Source of the DNA: JBMNIZ01 sp050951405
Lineage (GTDB): Bacteria; Bacillota; DULZ01
Length of the DNA stretch: 64,000 nt
Direction of reading: 5' to 3'
NCBI GenBank assembly: GCA_050951405.1
Contig: JBMNIZ010000005.1
Coordinates: 49,258-113,257 of the forward strand
Part shown: positions 26,926-35,856 of the stretch, in pieces
How the letters are laid out: each line of letters opens with the position of its first letter
How positions within the stretch are numbered: position 1 is the first letter of the stretch
Position numbers and translations under genes: made by a program
The notes under the pieces: generated by a model
What the model saw: only the letters and a program-made list of their open reading frames with translations
The model's database searches: none
Told to the model about the DNA's origin: nothing

Positions 26926-27267
26926 TTAATTCTTTTCTTTAATCCTGGCTCTCTTACCCACGCGCTCTCTCAGGTAATAGAGCTTGGCACGTCTTACTTT
27001 GCCTCTTCTGACCACTTCGACCTTTTCCACCCGAGGTGAGTGTACCGGGAACACCCTTTCCACACCGATGCCGTAGGACACGCGGCGGACAGTAAAAGTC
27101 TCCTGGATACCGCTACCCCTTCGGCTGATGACGGTTCCTTCGAAAACCTGAATCCGCTCTCTGTTTCCTTCCACCACTTTTACATGCACCCGGACTGTAT
27201 CCCCCGGTTTGAAATCAGAAATCTGTTTTTTGCACTGCTCTCTACCAACAGCCTGCACAATATCCAT
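26926..27267 (-). CDS. rplS: Ribosomal protein L19
   Basis: About 113 residues. The conserved FKPGDTVRVHVKVVEG (about 18-33), FEGTVISRRG and VERVFPVHSPRVEKVEVVRRG segments identify bL19. The ATG at 27267 follows GGGAGGTAAGCC; an upstream ATG extends the frame by nine residues without family support. Part of the rpsP-rimM-trmD-rplS operon. Confidence 0.95.
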   Translation of the reverse strand: MDIVQAVGREQCKKQISDFKPGDTVRVHVKVVEGNRERIQVFEGTVISRRGSGIQETFTVRRVSYGIGVERVFPVHSPRVEKVEVVRRGKVRRAKLYYLRERVGKRARIKEKN

Positions 27268-27332
27268 TGGCTTACCTCCCTTCATATAACACATGATTTA
27301 TGTTGACTGCATTCTTTATCATTCTTCCGCTT

Positions 27333-28064
27333 TCAATCTTCTTCCTGGTCCAGGAAGGCCTTGTCTTCCGCGGATAAACTCGCCTTTGCCAAAAGATCCG
27401 GGCGCCTTTCCTTGGTACGCAGTAAAGACTGCTGCCTTCTCCACCTTCTGATCTGCTCATGATGTCCTGATAACAATACTTCCGGCACTTCCATCCCGCG
27501 AAAGGATCTGGGTCTGGTATACTGCGGGTACTCCAAAAGGCCGTCGGCAAAGGTCTCCTCTTCCTTTGACCTGGGATCACCCAGCACTCCCGGCAGCAAC
27601 CGGGCCACCGCGTCAATAACAACCATGGCGCCTAGTTCGCCTCCGGTCAGAATATAGTCCCCGATGGAAATCTCATCTGTAACCAGATACTTCCTGACCC
27701 TTTCATCCACCCCTTCATAATGGCCGCAAATAAAAATCAAGTGGGATTCTTTGGCCAGCTCAGCGGCCATGGACTGATTAAACACCATTCCCTGGGGGGA
27801 AAGCAAGATGGTCCGGGGAGATGCTCCGGCACAATCCTTTGCCACCGCTTCCCAGGCCAAGAAAATAGGCTCCGGCTTCATGACCATGCCGGCACCGCCG
27901 CCAAAAGGATAGTCATCCACGCGCCGGTGCTTATCTGGGGCATAATCTCGGTAATTAACCAGGGAAATTTGCAGAATCCCTTTTTCCATAGCCCTTTTTA
28001 AAATACTGGCATTTAAAGGACCATTAAACATCTCCGGGAAAATAGTCAAAATATCTATCCGCAT
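27333..28064 (-). CDS. trmD: tRNA (guanine37-N1)-methyltransferase
   Basis: A 243-residue SPOUT-fold methyltransferase that uses SAM to modify G37 of tRNAs. The knot region contains FICGHYEGVDERV (about 110-122) and SIGDYILTGGELGAMVVIDAV (about 133-153). The N-terminal MRIDILTIFPEMF is canonical. It starts 10 bases after rimM. Confidence 0.96.
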   Translation of the reverse strand: MRIDILTIFPEMFNGPLNASILKRAMEKGILQISLVNYRDYAPDKHRRVDDYPFGGGAGMVMKPEPIFLAWEAVAKDCAGASPRTILLSPQGMVFNQSMAAELAKESHLIFICGHYEGVDERVRKYLVTDEISIGDYILTGGELGAMVVIDAVARLLPGVLGDPRSKEEETFADGLLEYPQYTRPRSFRGMEVPEVLLSGHHEQIRRWRRQQSLLRTKERRPDLLAKASLSAEDKAFLDQEED

Positions 28065-28074
28065 TCTTCTTCCC

Positions 28075-28590
28075 CTAGTCCCTCAGACCCGGAAGCATTC
28101 GCACCAAGATCTTTTTCCGGGACAAATCAATAGACAAAATGCATTCCTTGATGGCTGGAAGTAAGATTTCCTGACCGCTTTGCGGATGAACAACCTGGTA
28201 AACGTCATTGCTTCCGGTGGGAAAAATATCTTTCACTTCCCCCAAATACTCCTCTTCCTCAGTAAAGACGGGCAAGCCGATTAACTCAAAGACATAATAA
28301 TGTCCGGCAGGAAGAGGCATGGCGTGTTCCCTTTCAATCCGGATCAAAGCATTGCGCAGCCTTTCTGCACTGGAAATATCATTGATTCCTTTGAATTTGA
28401 CAATGACCTGATTTTTATGGAAACGAACGGAAATAATTTCAGCTTTCTCCAAGCACTCATCCTTTTCCAGATATATCCATTGCAGTCGGTGAAACCGTTC
28501 AGGAAAATCCGTCAATGGAAGCACTTTGACCTCCCCATCAGTTCCATGGGTGGTTAATACTCTGCCAACGGTAATCAATTTTGGCTCCAT
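28075..28590 (-). CDS. rimM: Ribosome maturation factor RimM
   Basis: About 171 residues with an N-terminal RimM barrel (ITVGRVLTTHGTDGEVKVLPLTDFPERF, from about 5) and a C-terminal PRC barrel (HYYVFELIGLPVFTEEEEYLGEV, from about 90). It assists 30S head assembly. The ATG at 28590 is preferred over one ten codons earlier because it begins the family N terminus. Confidence 0.93.
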   Translation of the reverse strand: MEPKLITVGRVLTTHGTDGEVKVLPLTDFPERFHRLQWIYLEKDECLEKAEIISVRFHKNQVIVKFKGINDISSAERLRNALIRIEREHAMPLPAGHYYVFELIGLPVFTEEEEYLGEVKDIFPTGSNDVYQVVHPQSGQEILLPAIKECILSIDLSRKKILVRMLPGLRD

Positions 28591-28627
28591 TGATTTTCCT
28601 TCCAAAACAATCCTCTCCACATGATGT

Positions 28628-28855
28628 TCAAATAATCTCCACTACTACCCGTTTGCTTTCTTTAATGGAAGCAGCCTTGACAATTGTCCTGATAGCCTTG
28701 GCTATCCTGCCCTGCTTGCCGATAACCTTTCCCATATCTTCAGGAGCAACCTTCAGTTCCAGGATAATTGATTTTTCTCCTTCAATGAGATTGACCCTGA
28801 CCTCATCGGGATTGTCCACAAGAGCTTTGGCAATATTCTCTACCAGTTCTCTCAT
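28628..28855 (-). CDS. khpA: KH-domain RNA-binding protein KhpA
   Basis: A 75-residue single KH domain with the GxxG loop in VIGKQGRIAKAIRTIVKAA (about 44-62). KhpA partners with KhpB (Jag/EloR) in Gram-positive bacteria to influence cell elongation and RNA binding. It is located between rpsP and rimM, the conserved position. Confidence 0.94.
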   Translation of the reverse strand: MRELVENIAKALVDNPDEVRVNLIEGEKSIILELKVAPEDMGKVIGKQGRIAKAIRTIVKAASIKESKRVVVEII

Positions 28856-28876
28856 TCCAATTCCCTCCTACAGCGA

Positions 28877-29149
28877 TTATTTGGCTGCTCTGGCTTCGGC
28901 AATTTTTTGCCATACTCCGGCTTTCTTCAGCAAAGCTTTCACAGTCTCTGACGGTTGAGCACCATTATTTAACCATTTAATGGCCTTTTCCGCATCGATT
29001 TCAATGGTTGCAGGCTGACTGACGGGGTTATAATAACCAATCTCCTCGATGAATCTCCCATCCCGGGGAGAACGAGAGTCTGCCACCACTACACGGTAAA
29101 AAGGGGCCTTTTTACTGCCCATCCTGCGTAACCTAATTCGCGTTGCCAA
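28877..29149 (-). CDS. rpsP: Ribosomal protein S16
   Basis: About 90 residues. ATRIRLRRMGSKKAPFYRVV at the N terminus is the bS16 signature. The start is TTG at 29149: AAGGAGGTG is at proper distance, and the upstream in-frame GTG is part of that ribosome site. First gene of the rpsP-khpA-rimM-trmD-rplS block, 40 bases after ffh. Confidence 0.94.
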   Translation of the reverse strand: MATRIRLRRMGSKKAPFYRVVVADSRSPRDGRFIEEIGYYNPVSQPATIEIDAEKAIKWLNNGAQPSETVKALLKKAGVWQKIAEARAAK

Positions 29150-29187
29150 AAAAATCACCTCCTTGATTCAGTAAAAGACAAAGATGC

Positions 29188-30567
29188 TTATATCTTGAAT
29201 AAAGGCCATTTCAAACCGGCCTTTTTTCCCTTTTTAGTCATTCTCTGGCCGGCACCGGAAAAATCGCCCAGCTGCCGCATCATTTTGTTCACTTCCGCAA
29301 ACTGTTTTAAAAGCCGATTTACATCTTGAACCCTGGTACCGCTTCCACTGGCGATGCGTTTTTTGCGGCTGCCGTTCAGCACCGCCGGATTGCGTCTTTC
29401 CTCCGGTGTCATGGAATAGATAATAGCTTCAATTCTTTTCAGCTCCTGCTCATCAACCTGCAGGTTCTTTAACTGCCTGGCACCGCCCAGTCCAGGCATC
29501 AATCTGAGAATTTCCTCCAAGGGTCCCATAGATTTAACTTGGGCTAACTGGTCCAAGAAGTCTTCCAAGGTGAATTCCTGCTGCCGCAGTTTTCTTTCCA
29601 TTTCCCTGGCCTTTTCAAGATCCAAATTGGCCTGGGCTCTTTCAATCAGGGTCAACACATCTCCCATGCCCAGGATCCTAGAAGCCATCCTCTCCGGATA
29701 AAAAGGCTCCAGAGCGTCCAGTTTTTCGCCCATTCCCACGAATTTAATGGGCTGGCCGGTTACCGCCTTTACCGAAAGAGCAGCACCTCCCCTGGTGTCC
29801 CCATCTAATTTAGTGATCACTACGCCATCTATCTGGATCTCTTGATGAAAAGACTGAGCCACATTGACCGCGTCCTGTCCGGTCATCGCATCAACCACCA
29901 GCAGGGTCTCATGAGGCTCTATTTCCCTCTTGATCTCTTTCAACTCAAACATCAATTCTTCATCAATATGCAGCCGGCCCGCCGTATCAATAATGACCAG
30001 ATCGTAGGAATTTTCCTTGGCAAAAGCCACCGCTCTACCGGCGATGTGGACCGGACTGCTGCCTTCCTTCAAGGAAAAAACCTCAATCTCCAACTTTTCT
30101 ACTAAAATCTGGAGCTGTTTCACCGCAGCCGGACGATAAATGTCAGCAGCAACCAGCAAGGGACGCCTGCCTTGTTTCTTGAATAGATTAGCCAGTTTAC
30201 CCCCGGTGGTGGTCTTTCCTGAGCCCTGCAGTCCCACCAGCATGATTACCGTCGGCGGCTTTGAGGCAAAACTAACTTGGCTTTGGCTGCCCCCCATCAA
30301 CAATGTCAATTCTTCGTGAACAATCTTAATGACCTGCTGCGCCGGTGTCAGGCTTTCCATTACCGCCTGGCCCGTTGCCCTCTCCATGACCTTGCCCACA
30401 AAATCTTTCACGACCAGGTAATTCACATCAGCTTCTAAAAGGGCTAAACGGACCTCCCGCATGGCTTCCTGGACATCCTTTTCGGATAGCTTGCCCTTAT
30501 TCCGCAGTCTTTTAAAAGTATCCTGCAGCTTTGCCGTCAAACCGGAAAAAGCAGCCAATGCCTCCAC
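29188..30567 (-). CDS. ffh: Signal recognition particle GTPase Ffh
   Basis: A 459-residue protein with N, G and M domains. The P loop is GLQGSGKTTTGGKLA (about 106-120); other GTPase motifs are DTAGRLHIDEELM (about 190), TKLDGDTRGGAAL (about 248) and GMGEKLDALEPFYPERMASRILGMGD. The methionine-rich M domain (about 330-440) binds SRP RNA and signal peptides. It follows ylxM by 4 bases, the usual Firmicute pair. Confidence 0.96.
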   Translation of the reverse strand: MEALAAFSGLTAKLQDTFKRLRNKGKLSEKDVQEAMREVRLALLEADVNYLVVKDFVGKVMERATGQAVMESLTPAQQVIKIVHEELTLLMGGSQSQVSFASKPPTVIMLVGLQGSGKTTTGGKLANLFKKQGRRPLLVAADIYRPAAVKQLQILVEKLEIEVFSLKEGSSPVHIAGRAVAFAKENSYDLVIIDTAGRLHIDEELMFELKEIKREIEPHETLLVVDAMTGQDAVNVAQSFHQEIQIDGVVITKLDGDTRGGAALSVKAVTGQPIKFVGMGEKLDALEPFYPERMASRILGMGDVLTLIERAQANLDLEKAREMERKLRQQEFTLEDFLDQLAQVKSMGPLEEILRLMPGLGGARQLKNLQVDEQELKRIEAIIYSMTPEERRNPAVLNGSRKKRIASGSGTRVQDVNRLLKQFAEVNKMMRQLGDFSGAGQRMTKKGKKAGLKWPLFKI

Positions 30568-30571
30568 CCCT

Positions 30572-30922
30572 TTACGGTTCCTGATACACTTTGATCACAC
30601 TTTCCAACAAGGACTGCAGCTCTTTGTCTCGATTTTCTGGCAGAGAAATCTCTGCCAGAATTCCTTGAATTTCCTCTATCAGCTGTTTCTGATGCCAGAA
30701 CTTAGCGAAAAAGCCCAGGGACCTTTCATAAGCCTCTAAAATGGCCTCCGCCCTCTTTAACAGATCATGAACCGCTTGACGACTGACACCATACTCCAAA
30801 GCTATTTCACCCAAGGACAAATCCTGGTGGTAATACAGCTCGATTAAAGAACGCTGTTTTTTTGTTAAAAGCTGTCCATAAAAATCATAAAGCCAGGCTA
30901 TCCTGGTCACTTTATTTAACAT
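30572..30922 (-). CDS. ylxM: YlxM-family DNA-binding/SRP-associated regulator
   Basis: A 116-residue UPF0122 protein with a sigma-70 region-4 like helix-turn-helix: SLIELYYHQDLSLGEIALEYGVSRQAVHDLLKRAE (from about 25). YlxM homologues are encoded before ffh and modulate SRP. A sigma-A promoter lies 40-68 bases upstream. Confidence 0.92.
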   Translation of the reverse strand: MLNKVTRIAWLYDFYGQLLTKKQRSLIELYYHQDLSLGEIALEYGVSRQAVHDLLKRAEAILEAYERSLGFFAKFWHQKQLIEEIQGILAEISLPENRDKELQSLLESVIKVYQEP

Positions 30923-30961
30923 TTTCCTGCCCCATGTAAAGTAATTCTCCTTTACAGGAAC

Positions 30962-30990
30962 ATACTACGTTACTCCCGGGGAAAAGTCAA
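30962..30990 (-). promoter_or_regulatory. Sigma-A promoter for ylxM-ffh-rpsP
   Basis: On the minus strand TTGACT (30990-30985), a 17-base spacer and TAGTAT (30967-30962). The IS30-family element ends only about 25 bases upstream of the -35 box, so the promoter itself is untouched. Confidence 0.65.
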
Positions 30991-31015
30991 GTTTTTTGCC
31001 CCGCAAGAAGCCAGA

Positions 31016-32226
31016 GGGGGAATTGCAAGTTTAATTGCCACCCATATTTTGGCATCCTCTGATTATACTGCCATCTTTGCCATCTCATTGGCAGATTTAT
31101 ATCCATGAATTTTTCTTGGGTAATTATTCATCCAGTTCTCAATTCGCCTAATATCTTTCTGTTTAAGCTTGCTGATATCTGTGCCCTTTGGAATAAACCG
31201 ACGTATTAGCTTATTAGCATTTTCATTGGACCCACGTTCCCATGCGCTGAATGGGTGAGCATAATAGATTTTAGTCCGATGAGTGCCGGCTTTCTGATTG
31301 AACTCTCTAATTCTACACTATTAAGAAACTCGCTTCCGTTATCTACCGTAATGGTTTTGAACACTTCTGAAAAGCGTGCTCCGTACTCTCTTTCAAGCCT
31401 ATCCAGCGTTTTCTTCACTGATTTCTGTGTCTTTTCCGGCATCTTTCGGATAATCTCTTTTCTAAACTTGCGTTCTGTTAGAACTAAGAGTGCGGCTTTG
31501 CCTTTCCCTTTGCCGCTTACAACACAATCCATCTCCCAATGGCCGGCTTCTTCACGAGTATTAGCTGCCGCAGGTCTTTCTTCAATGCTTCTGCCTTTTA
31601 GATTGTTGTGGGCAACTCGTACCCTCTTATGGCGATTTTTTTAGGTACTCGTTTTACTGGAAGGTTTTTATTTGTTATATTTGCAAATACTTCTTTGTCG
31701 ATATAGTTATAGAGCGTTTTTGTGCATATACTAGTCTTAAATTTTAAGCCTTTTGCCCGGATTTCGCCAATGACTGCGTCAGGGGTATATCCCTCTTTGA
31801 TAATCTTTTTTTCAATGTAATCGGCTAGTCCATGGTCATGACCGATCTTTAAGCATGCTCCCTTATTAGCAGCTCTCTCCCGGTATATTCGCTCTGCTGT
31901 ATCTGCACAGTATCTATCAACATAAACCAGGTCGCTTCTCAGCATCCTGACAGTTCCACGGGCAATCTCACGTTTGATGGTTCGCTTATGCTTGCCTAAC
32001 AGCTTTGCTATCTCGCTGGGTGACTTCTTCTCCTTTAGAAGAATTTCAATCTGATAGCGTTCTTTTACAGTGATGTGTTTAAAGCGGCGGGAAGTCGTGG
32101 TACAATTGAGTTGACTCATGTGCTTTGCCTCCTTTATGTTTTTAAGCGTAGTTACCTTAAACATATCAGAGGTTTAGCCTTGAATCTCTATTTTTTATTA
32201 AATGCGGCAATTAATTTTACAACTTA
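31016..32226 (-). mobile_element. IS30-family element, copy 1 (frameshifted)
   Basis: An about 1.21-kb element nearly identical to the plus-strand copy at 60393-61605. Ends share TTAATTGCC close to each terminus as inverted repeats. It is flanked by CCCGCAAGAAGCCAGA (31000) and CCCGCAAGACGCCAGA (32227), 15 of 16 identical, which may be a long target duplication. It sits between the 3' end of mtaD and the ylxM promoter and interrupts no gene. Confidence 0.88.
31063..32119 (-). pseudogene. IS30-family transposase, copy 1
   Basis: Homologous throughout to the intact transposase of copy 2 but broken by two single-base losses relative to it. One is T7 instead of T8 at 31636-31642; the other is CC instead of CCC at 31286-31287. 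The N-terminal helix-turn-helix and the integrase core are in separate frames. Both changes lie in homopolymers, so this may be an assembly error rather than true decay. Confidence 0.88.
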
Positions 32227-32291
32227 CCCGCAAGACGCCAGAAATGATCCCAATTGTAAGTTAAATTCCCTTGTCTGGTGATCCCTTTTTC

Positions 32292-33599
32292 TCAGCTGAT
32301 CAATCGACTAACTCTTTCTTTTACTTGAGTGATAATTTCCTCCTCATCCATGGTCAGCACCTGGCCTTTATCCACCACGACTCGGCCGTCAATGATCACC
32401 GTTTGAACGTCGCCGGCCTGGGCTGCATAAACCAGGTGTGCGGGTACGTCATGGATCGGTGACAGGTGCGGCTTTCGAAAGTCCACCAAGATCACATCCG
32501 CTTTGTATCCTTCTTTTAAAATGCCGGACTGCTCCAAGCCCAGGGCCCGGGCACCGTTTCTGGTAGCCATCTCCAGCACTTGATAAGAACTGAGTACCGT
32601 GGGATCCATCTTATTGACTTTATGGAGGAAGGCGGCGGAACGCATTTCGCCGAAAATCTCCAGATTGTTGTTGCTGGCCGCACCGTCGGTACCCAGGGCA
32701 ACTTCTATGCCGGCCTGGATCATTTCCGGTACCGGTGCTATCCCGCTGGCCAACTTCATATTGCTTTCCGGATTGTGCACTACCCCTACTCGGGCATCGG
32801 CCAGGATTTGGATTTCTTTTTCATTGACATGAACACAATGGGCAGCCAGCACCTGCCGTTGGAAAAGACCCACTTCTTCCATCAATTCCACCGGCCTTTT
32901 CCCATATTGGCCTTCTATGCGCCGGACTTCTTCCTCAGTTTCCGCCAGGTGGATATGAAGACCCACCTGGTATTCTTCCGCTATTTTCAATACTTTCTTT
33001 AAATAGGCAGGGGGACAGGTATAAGGAGCATGGGGGCCCAGCATCACGGTGATTCTGCCGTGGGCCTGCTGATGCCATTTTTCAATCAGATCAATATTTT
33101 CCTCCAAACCTTTTTCAGGCTGATCCCCCAGCCCAATCAAACCTCTGGACAAACAAGCGCGAATACCGCTTTCCTCCACCGCCCGGGCCGCATCCTCCAT
33201 AAAAAAATACATGTCGGCAAAGGCAGTGATCCCGGCCCGAAGCATTTCTAAAGTAGCCAGCTTTGTTCCCCAATAGACGTCTTTTGAGTTCAATTTCCCT
33301 TCCAGTGGCCAGATCTTTTCCTCCAGCCATTGCATCAAAGGAAGATCATCGGCATAACCGCGTAGCAAGGTCATGGCTGCATGGGTATGAGCATTGACCA
33401 ATCCAGGCAAAGCTACTAAACCCCGCCCGTCAAGAACTCGGTCCGGCCGGAAATCGGCGCCGATGGTGCCGGGCCTTCCCACGTGCCGGATAAAAGAGCC
33501 CTCGATAGCAATCTCTCCTGGGTAATAAAGATCACCTTTATCATCTGCTCTCTTCTCCATGGGAACCACAATGCAGTCCTTGATCAATAACCTGGACAT
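32292..33599 (-). CDS. mtaD: 5-methylthioadenosine / S-adenosylhomocysteine deaminase
   Basis: A 435-residue amidohydrolase of the MtaD/SAH deaminase group. Metal ligands are in GLVNAHTHAAMTLLRGYADD (about 65-84), HIHLAETEEEV (about 210), AHCVHVNEKE (about 250) and ALGTDGAASNNNLEIFGEM with the catalytic Asp (about 300). It converts SAH or methylthioadenosine to the inosine form, a salvage route in anaerobes. The gene lies between ftsY and ylxM. Alternative purine or pyrimidine deaminase specificity cannot be excluded. Confidence 0.88.
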   Translation of the reverse strand: MSRLLIKDCIVVPMEKRADDKGDLYYPGEIAIEGSFIRHVGRPGTIGADFRPDRVLDGRGLVALPGLVNAHTHAAMTLLRGYADDLPLMQWLEEKIWPLEGKLNSKDVYWGTKLATLEMLRAGITAFADMYFFMEDAARAVEESGIRACLSRGLIGLGDQPEKGLEENIDLIEKWHQQAHGRITVMLGPHAPYTCPPAYLKKVLKIAEEYQVGLHIHLAETEEEVRRIEGQYGKRPVELMEEVGLFQRQVLAAHCVHVNEKEIQILADARVGVVHNPESNMKLASGIAPVPEMIQAGIEVALGTDGAASNNNLEIFGEMRSAAFLHKVNKMDPTVLSSYQVLEMATRNGARALGLEQSGILKEGYKADVILVDFRKPHLSPIHDVPAHLVYAAQAGDVQTVIIDGRVVVDKGQVLTMDEEEIITQVKERVSRLIS

Positions 33600-33652
33600 T
33601 TTCTCTCCTCCTTAAGTTTTATTAAAACTCCGTCCAGCGGGCGAAAATGTCA

Positions 33653-34579
33653 TCATTCATCGGCAAAAAGTACTTCCACAAATTCCCGCGGCTGAAAAGC
33701 TTTCAGATCATCCACTCCTTCTCCCAAGCCAATATATTTCACCGGGATTTTTAATTGATCGCTGATGGCAATAACAATGCCCCCTTTAGCCGTACCATCC
33801 AGCTTGGTCAGGACAATGCCGGTTACTCCCGCCGCCTCTTGGAATAACCGGGCCTGGGCCAGCGCATTCTGGCCGGTGGTAGCATCAATAACCAGTACAG
33901 CACTTCGTGGGGAGCGCCGGGCATCTCCCTTTGGATGACCCGGTAAATTTTGTTCAATTCATCCATCAGGTTTTTGCGGCTGTGGAGGCGCCCGGCCGTG
34001 TCGATCAAGAGAACATCCATGCGGCGGGATCGGGCCGCCTGAAGGGCGTCAAAAGAAACCGCCGCCGGGTCTGCCCCTTCCTGGTGCTTGATGATGCCAG
34101 CCCCTGTCCTCTCCGCCCAGATGCCCAGCTGCTCGGCGGCTGCCGCCCGGAATGTGTCCCCGGCGGCCAGCATAACCTTTTTCCCTTCCTGGCGAAAACT
34201 GTGCGCCAGTTTACCAATGGTGGTTGTTTTGCCCACGCCGTTCACTCCCACCACCATGATCACTGTGGTCCCCTGGGGCTGGATGCGGAATGGAGTCTGT
34301 CCGGCTGCCCAAGATAGCGGCGATCTCCTTTTTCAGGATCTCCTTGATTTCCTCAGCCGTCTTGAATCTTTTCTCTCTTTGACTTTATCCCGGATCCTTT
34401 CCACCAAATCCATGGCTGGTGGCCACACCCACATCGCTCTGGAGCAAAATCTCCTCCAGATCTCTCGAAAAACTCCTCGTCAATGTTTTTCGTCATGACA
34501 ACCAGGTTATTTAATCTGCTCATGAAACCCAAGCGGGTCTTGGCCAGACCTTCCTTAAGCCTTATCCAAGAAAGCTCAT
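33653..34579 (-). pseudogene. ftsY: Signal recognition particle receptor FtsY (several frameshifts)
   Basis: Homology covers the complete 309-codon NG domain but in several frames. With corrections the N terminus reads MSFLDKLKEGLAKTR; here CTTGGATAAGGCTT has an extra G twice. Further shifts occur near 34470-34480, 34420, 34360 and 34300. An intact central part holds GVNGVGKTTTIGKLAHSF and LLIDTAGRLHSRKNLMDEL. Another shift at about 33895 precedes the end KYIGLGEGVDDLKAFQPREF. FtsY is normally indispensable for membrane targeting, and its partner Ffh is intact, so consensus errors are more likely than loss. Confidence 0.85.
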
Positions 34580-34599
34580 TTTCAACCTCCCCCCATATA

Positions 34600-34631
34600 A
34601 ACGAATAAAGGTTAAGGCTTTCACCTTAACC
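34600..34631 (-). terminator. Terminator between the JAMM-like gene and ftsY
   Basis: On the minus strand GGTTAAGG, a 6-base loop and CCTTAACC are followed by TTTATTCG. It lies just after the stop codon at 34655 and upstream of ftsY, so it may end or attenuate the long fab-smc transcript. Confidence 0.65.
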
Positions 34632-34654
34632 CAGAGATATTCTAACAAATCCGA

Positions 34655-35794
34655 CTAATTTATCTCAATGGTTTTGCAAAGCCCGGTGTACTCCTGGGCG
34701 ATCGCAAATTTTCGATTGCGAATTTCCGCTTCCGTATCCGGCGTTTCTGCCTCGAAAAACTCCAGGTTAAGCCTCTCGTCCTCATCGGCCAGGTCAAAAA
34801 GTTGATCAGTGGTCTCTATCACCGTTGCCCCTGTAATACGCCCATCCTTGCTGTGTCCCACCGCAATAATCGGCCTGCCCCAGGTAGCCGGCCCTGCCTG
34901 GGCATCTCCCACATGCATCACTCCCGTCCCACCCGGATGGGTGTGTACAATCACGGCCTGGGGATCCACCAGCTCAGCATAGATTTCATAGAGGGACTTG
35001 CCGGTTATGTCCACAGCGCTTGAGGCCATCAGCCGGGCAGGAACAAAACCTATTCCTCCGGCCACGACTCTCCCGTGGGGCCGCACCCTGCCTTCATCAT
35101 CCAGGATACCAATTCCTGCTACTTCCCTTCCCTGGCCTATCTCTACGGATTTGCTGACCAGTTGTTGGGCAAAATCCCCATCCAGAGAAGCAACCTGTCG
35201 ACGGGGCAGGGACCAGTCCCGCCCATTAAATTTTTTCTTCACCACCGGCATTTCCGGCAAATCCACTATTTCCAATTCCTCTCCCACATCCAGATACCTA
35301 AAACCCAGCTGATTGGTCTGCCGCAGAACCTCTTTTTCCTCTTCCATTGTACATGTGGTCAGCGTCTGCAGGCTTAATTCCTCTGATTTAGTGGCCAGGT
35401 CATAGTATTCAGCTTTTGGATAAATAATCCCCACACCGGCCAAGCCCTTGTTTTTTACTCCGATATTGACCAGCGGCAAGTTGAAAAAATCCACACCGGA
35501 AACATCGGTGATCAAGCCGGTTTTACCGGGTCGACTGGAGATAAAAACCGTATTGTCCGGCAGCTGTTTGAGGCCTTCGATGAGGGACTTGCCTTTCATG
35601 GAAGTCACTTTTCCCAATAGCATGCGCAGGGGAATACCATTTAATCCTCCATCAACCAGTTCCCCGTGAGCAGCTATGTAACCGTCTTCGTCCACAAAAG
35701 CGAAACAGCCTACATTGCGGCCCTGGCTTAAATTAAGAGTGCGTTCCACCAGCCGGTTGACCAGATAACGGGCAATACCTTTAACTTTATTCAT
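34655..35794 (-). CDS. Uncharacterised protein with two homologous JAMM/MPN-like halves
   Basis: A 379-residue protein of unknown function. Residues about 18-130 and 205-320 are homologous. The first has SQGRNVGCFAFVDEDG...HGELVDGG...GKSLIEGL...SSRPGKTG; the second has GQGREVAGIGILDDEG...HGRVVAGG...GKSLYEIY...VHTHPGGTG. The second half ends in H-T-H-P-G-G-T-G-V-M-H-V-G-D, resembling the zinc motif of JAB/MPN metallopeptidases. The first half has Ser-Ser-Arg-Pro-Gly there and has probably lost metal binding. The start at 35794 follows GGAGGGAG. It lies between smc and ftsY. A protease or isopeptidase role is inferred from the motif only. Confidence 0.75.
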   Translation of the reverse strand: MNKVKGIARYLVNRLVERTLNLSQGRNVGCFAFVDEDGYIAAHGELVDGGLNGIPLRMLLGKVTSMKGKSLIEGLKQLPDNTVFISSRPGKTGLITDVSGVDFFNLPLVNIGVKNKGLAGVGIIYPKAEYYDLATKSEELSLQTLTTCTMEEEKEVLRQTNQLGFRYLDVGEELEIVDLPEMPVVKKKFNGRDWSLPRRQVASLDGDFAQQLVSKSVEIGQGREVAGIGILDDEGRVRPHGRVVAGGIGFVPARLMASSAVDITGKSLYEIYAELVDPQAVIVHTHPGGTGVMHVGDAQAGPATWGRPIIAVGHSKDGRITGATVIETTDQLFDLADEDERLNLEFFEAETPDTEAEIRNRKFAIAQEYTGLCKTIEIN

Positions 35795-35856
35795 TTTTCT
35801 CCCTCCTGCAGGAATTGCTAAAAAATATTGTTCCCCAGGCAGGTGGGAATATGCCA

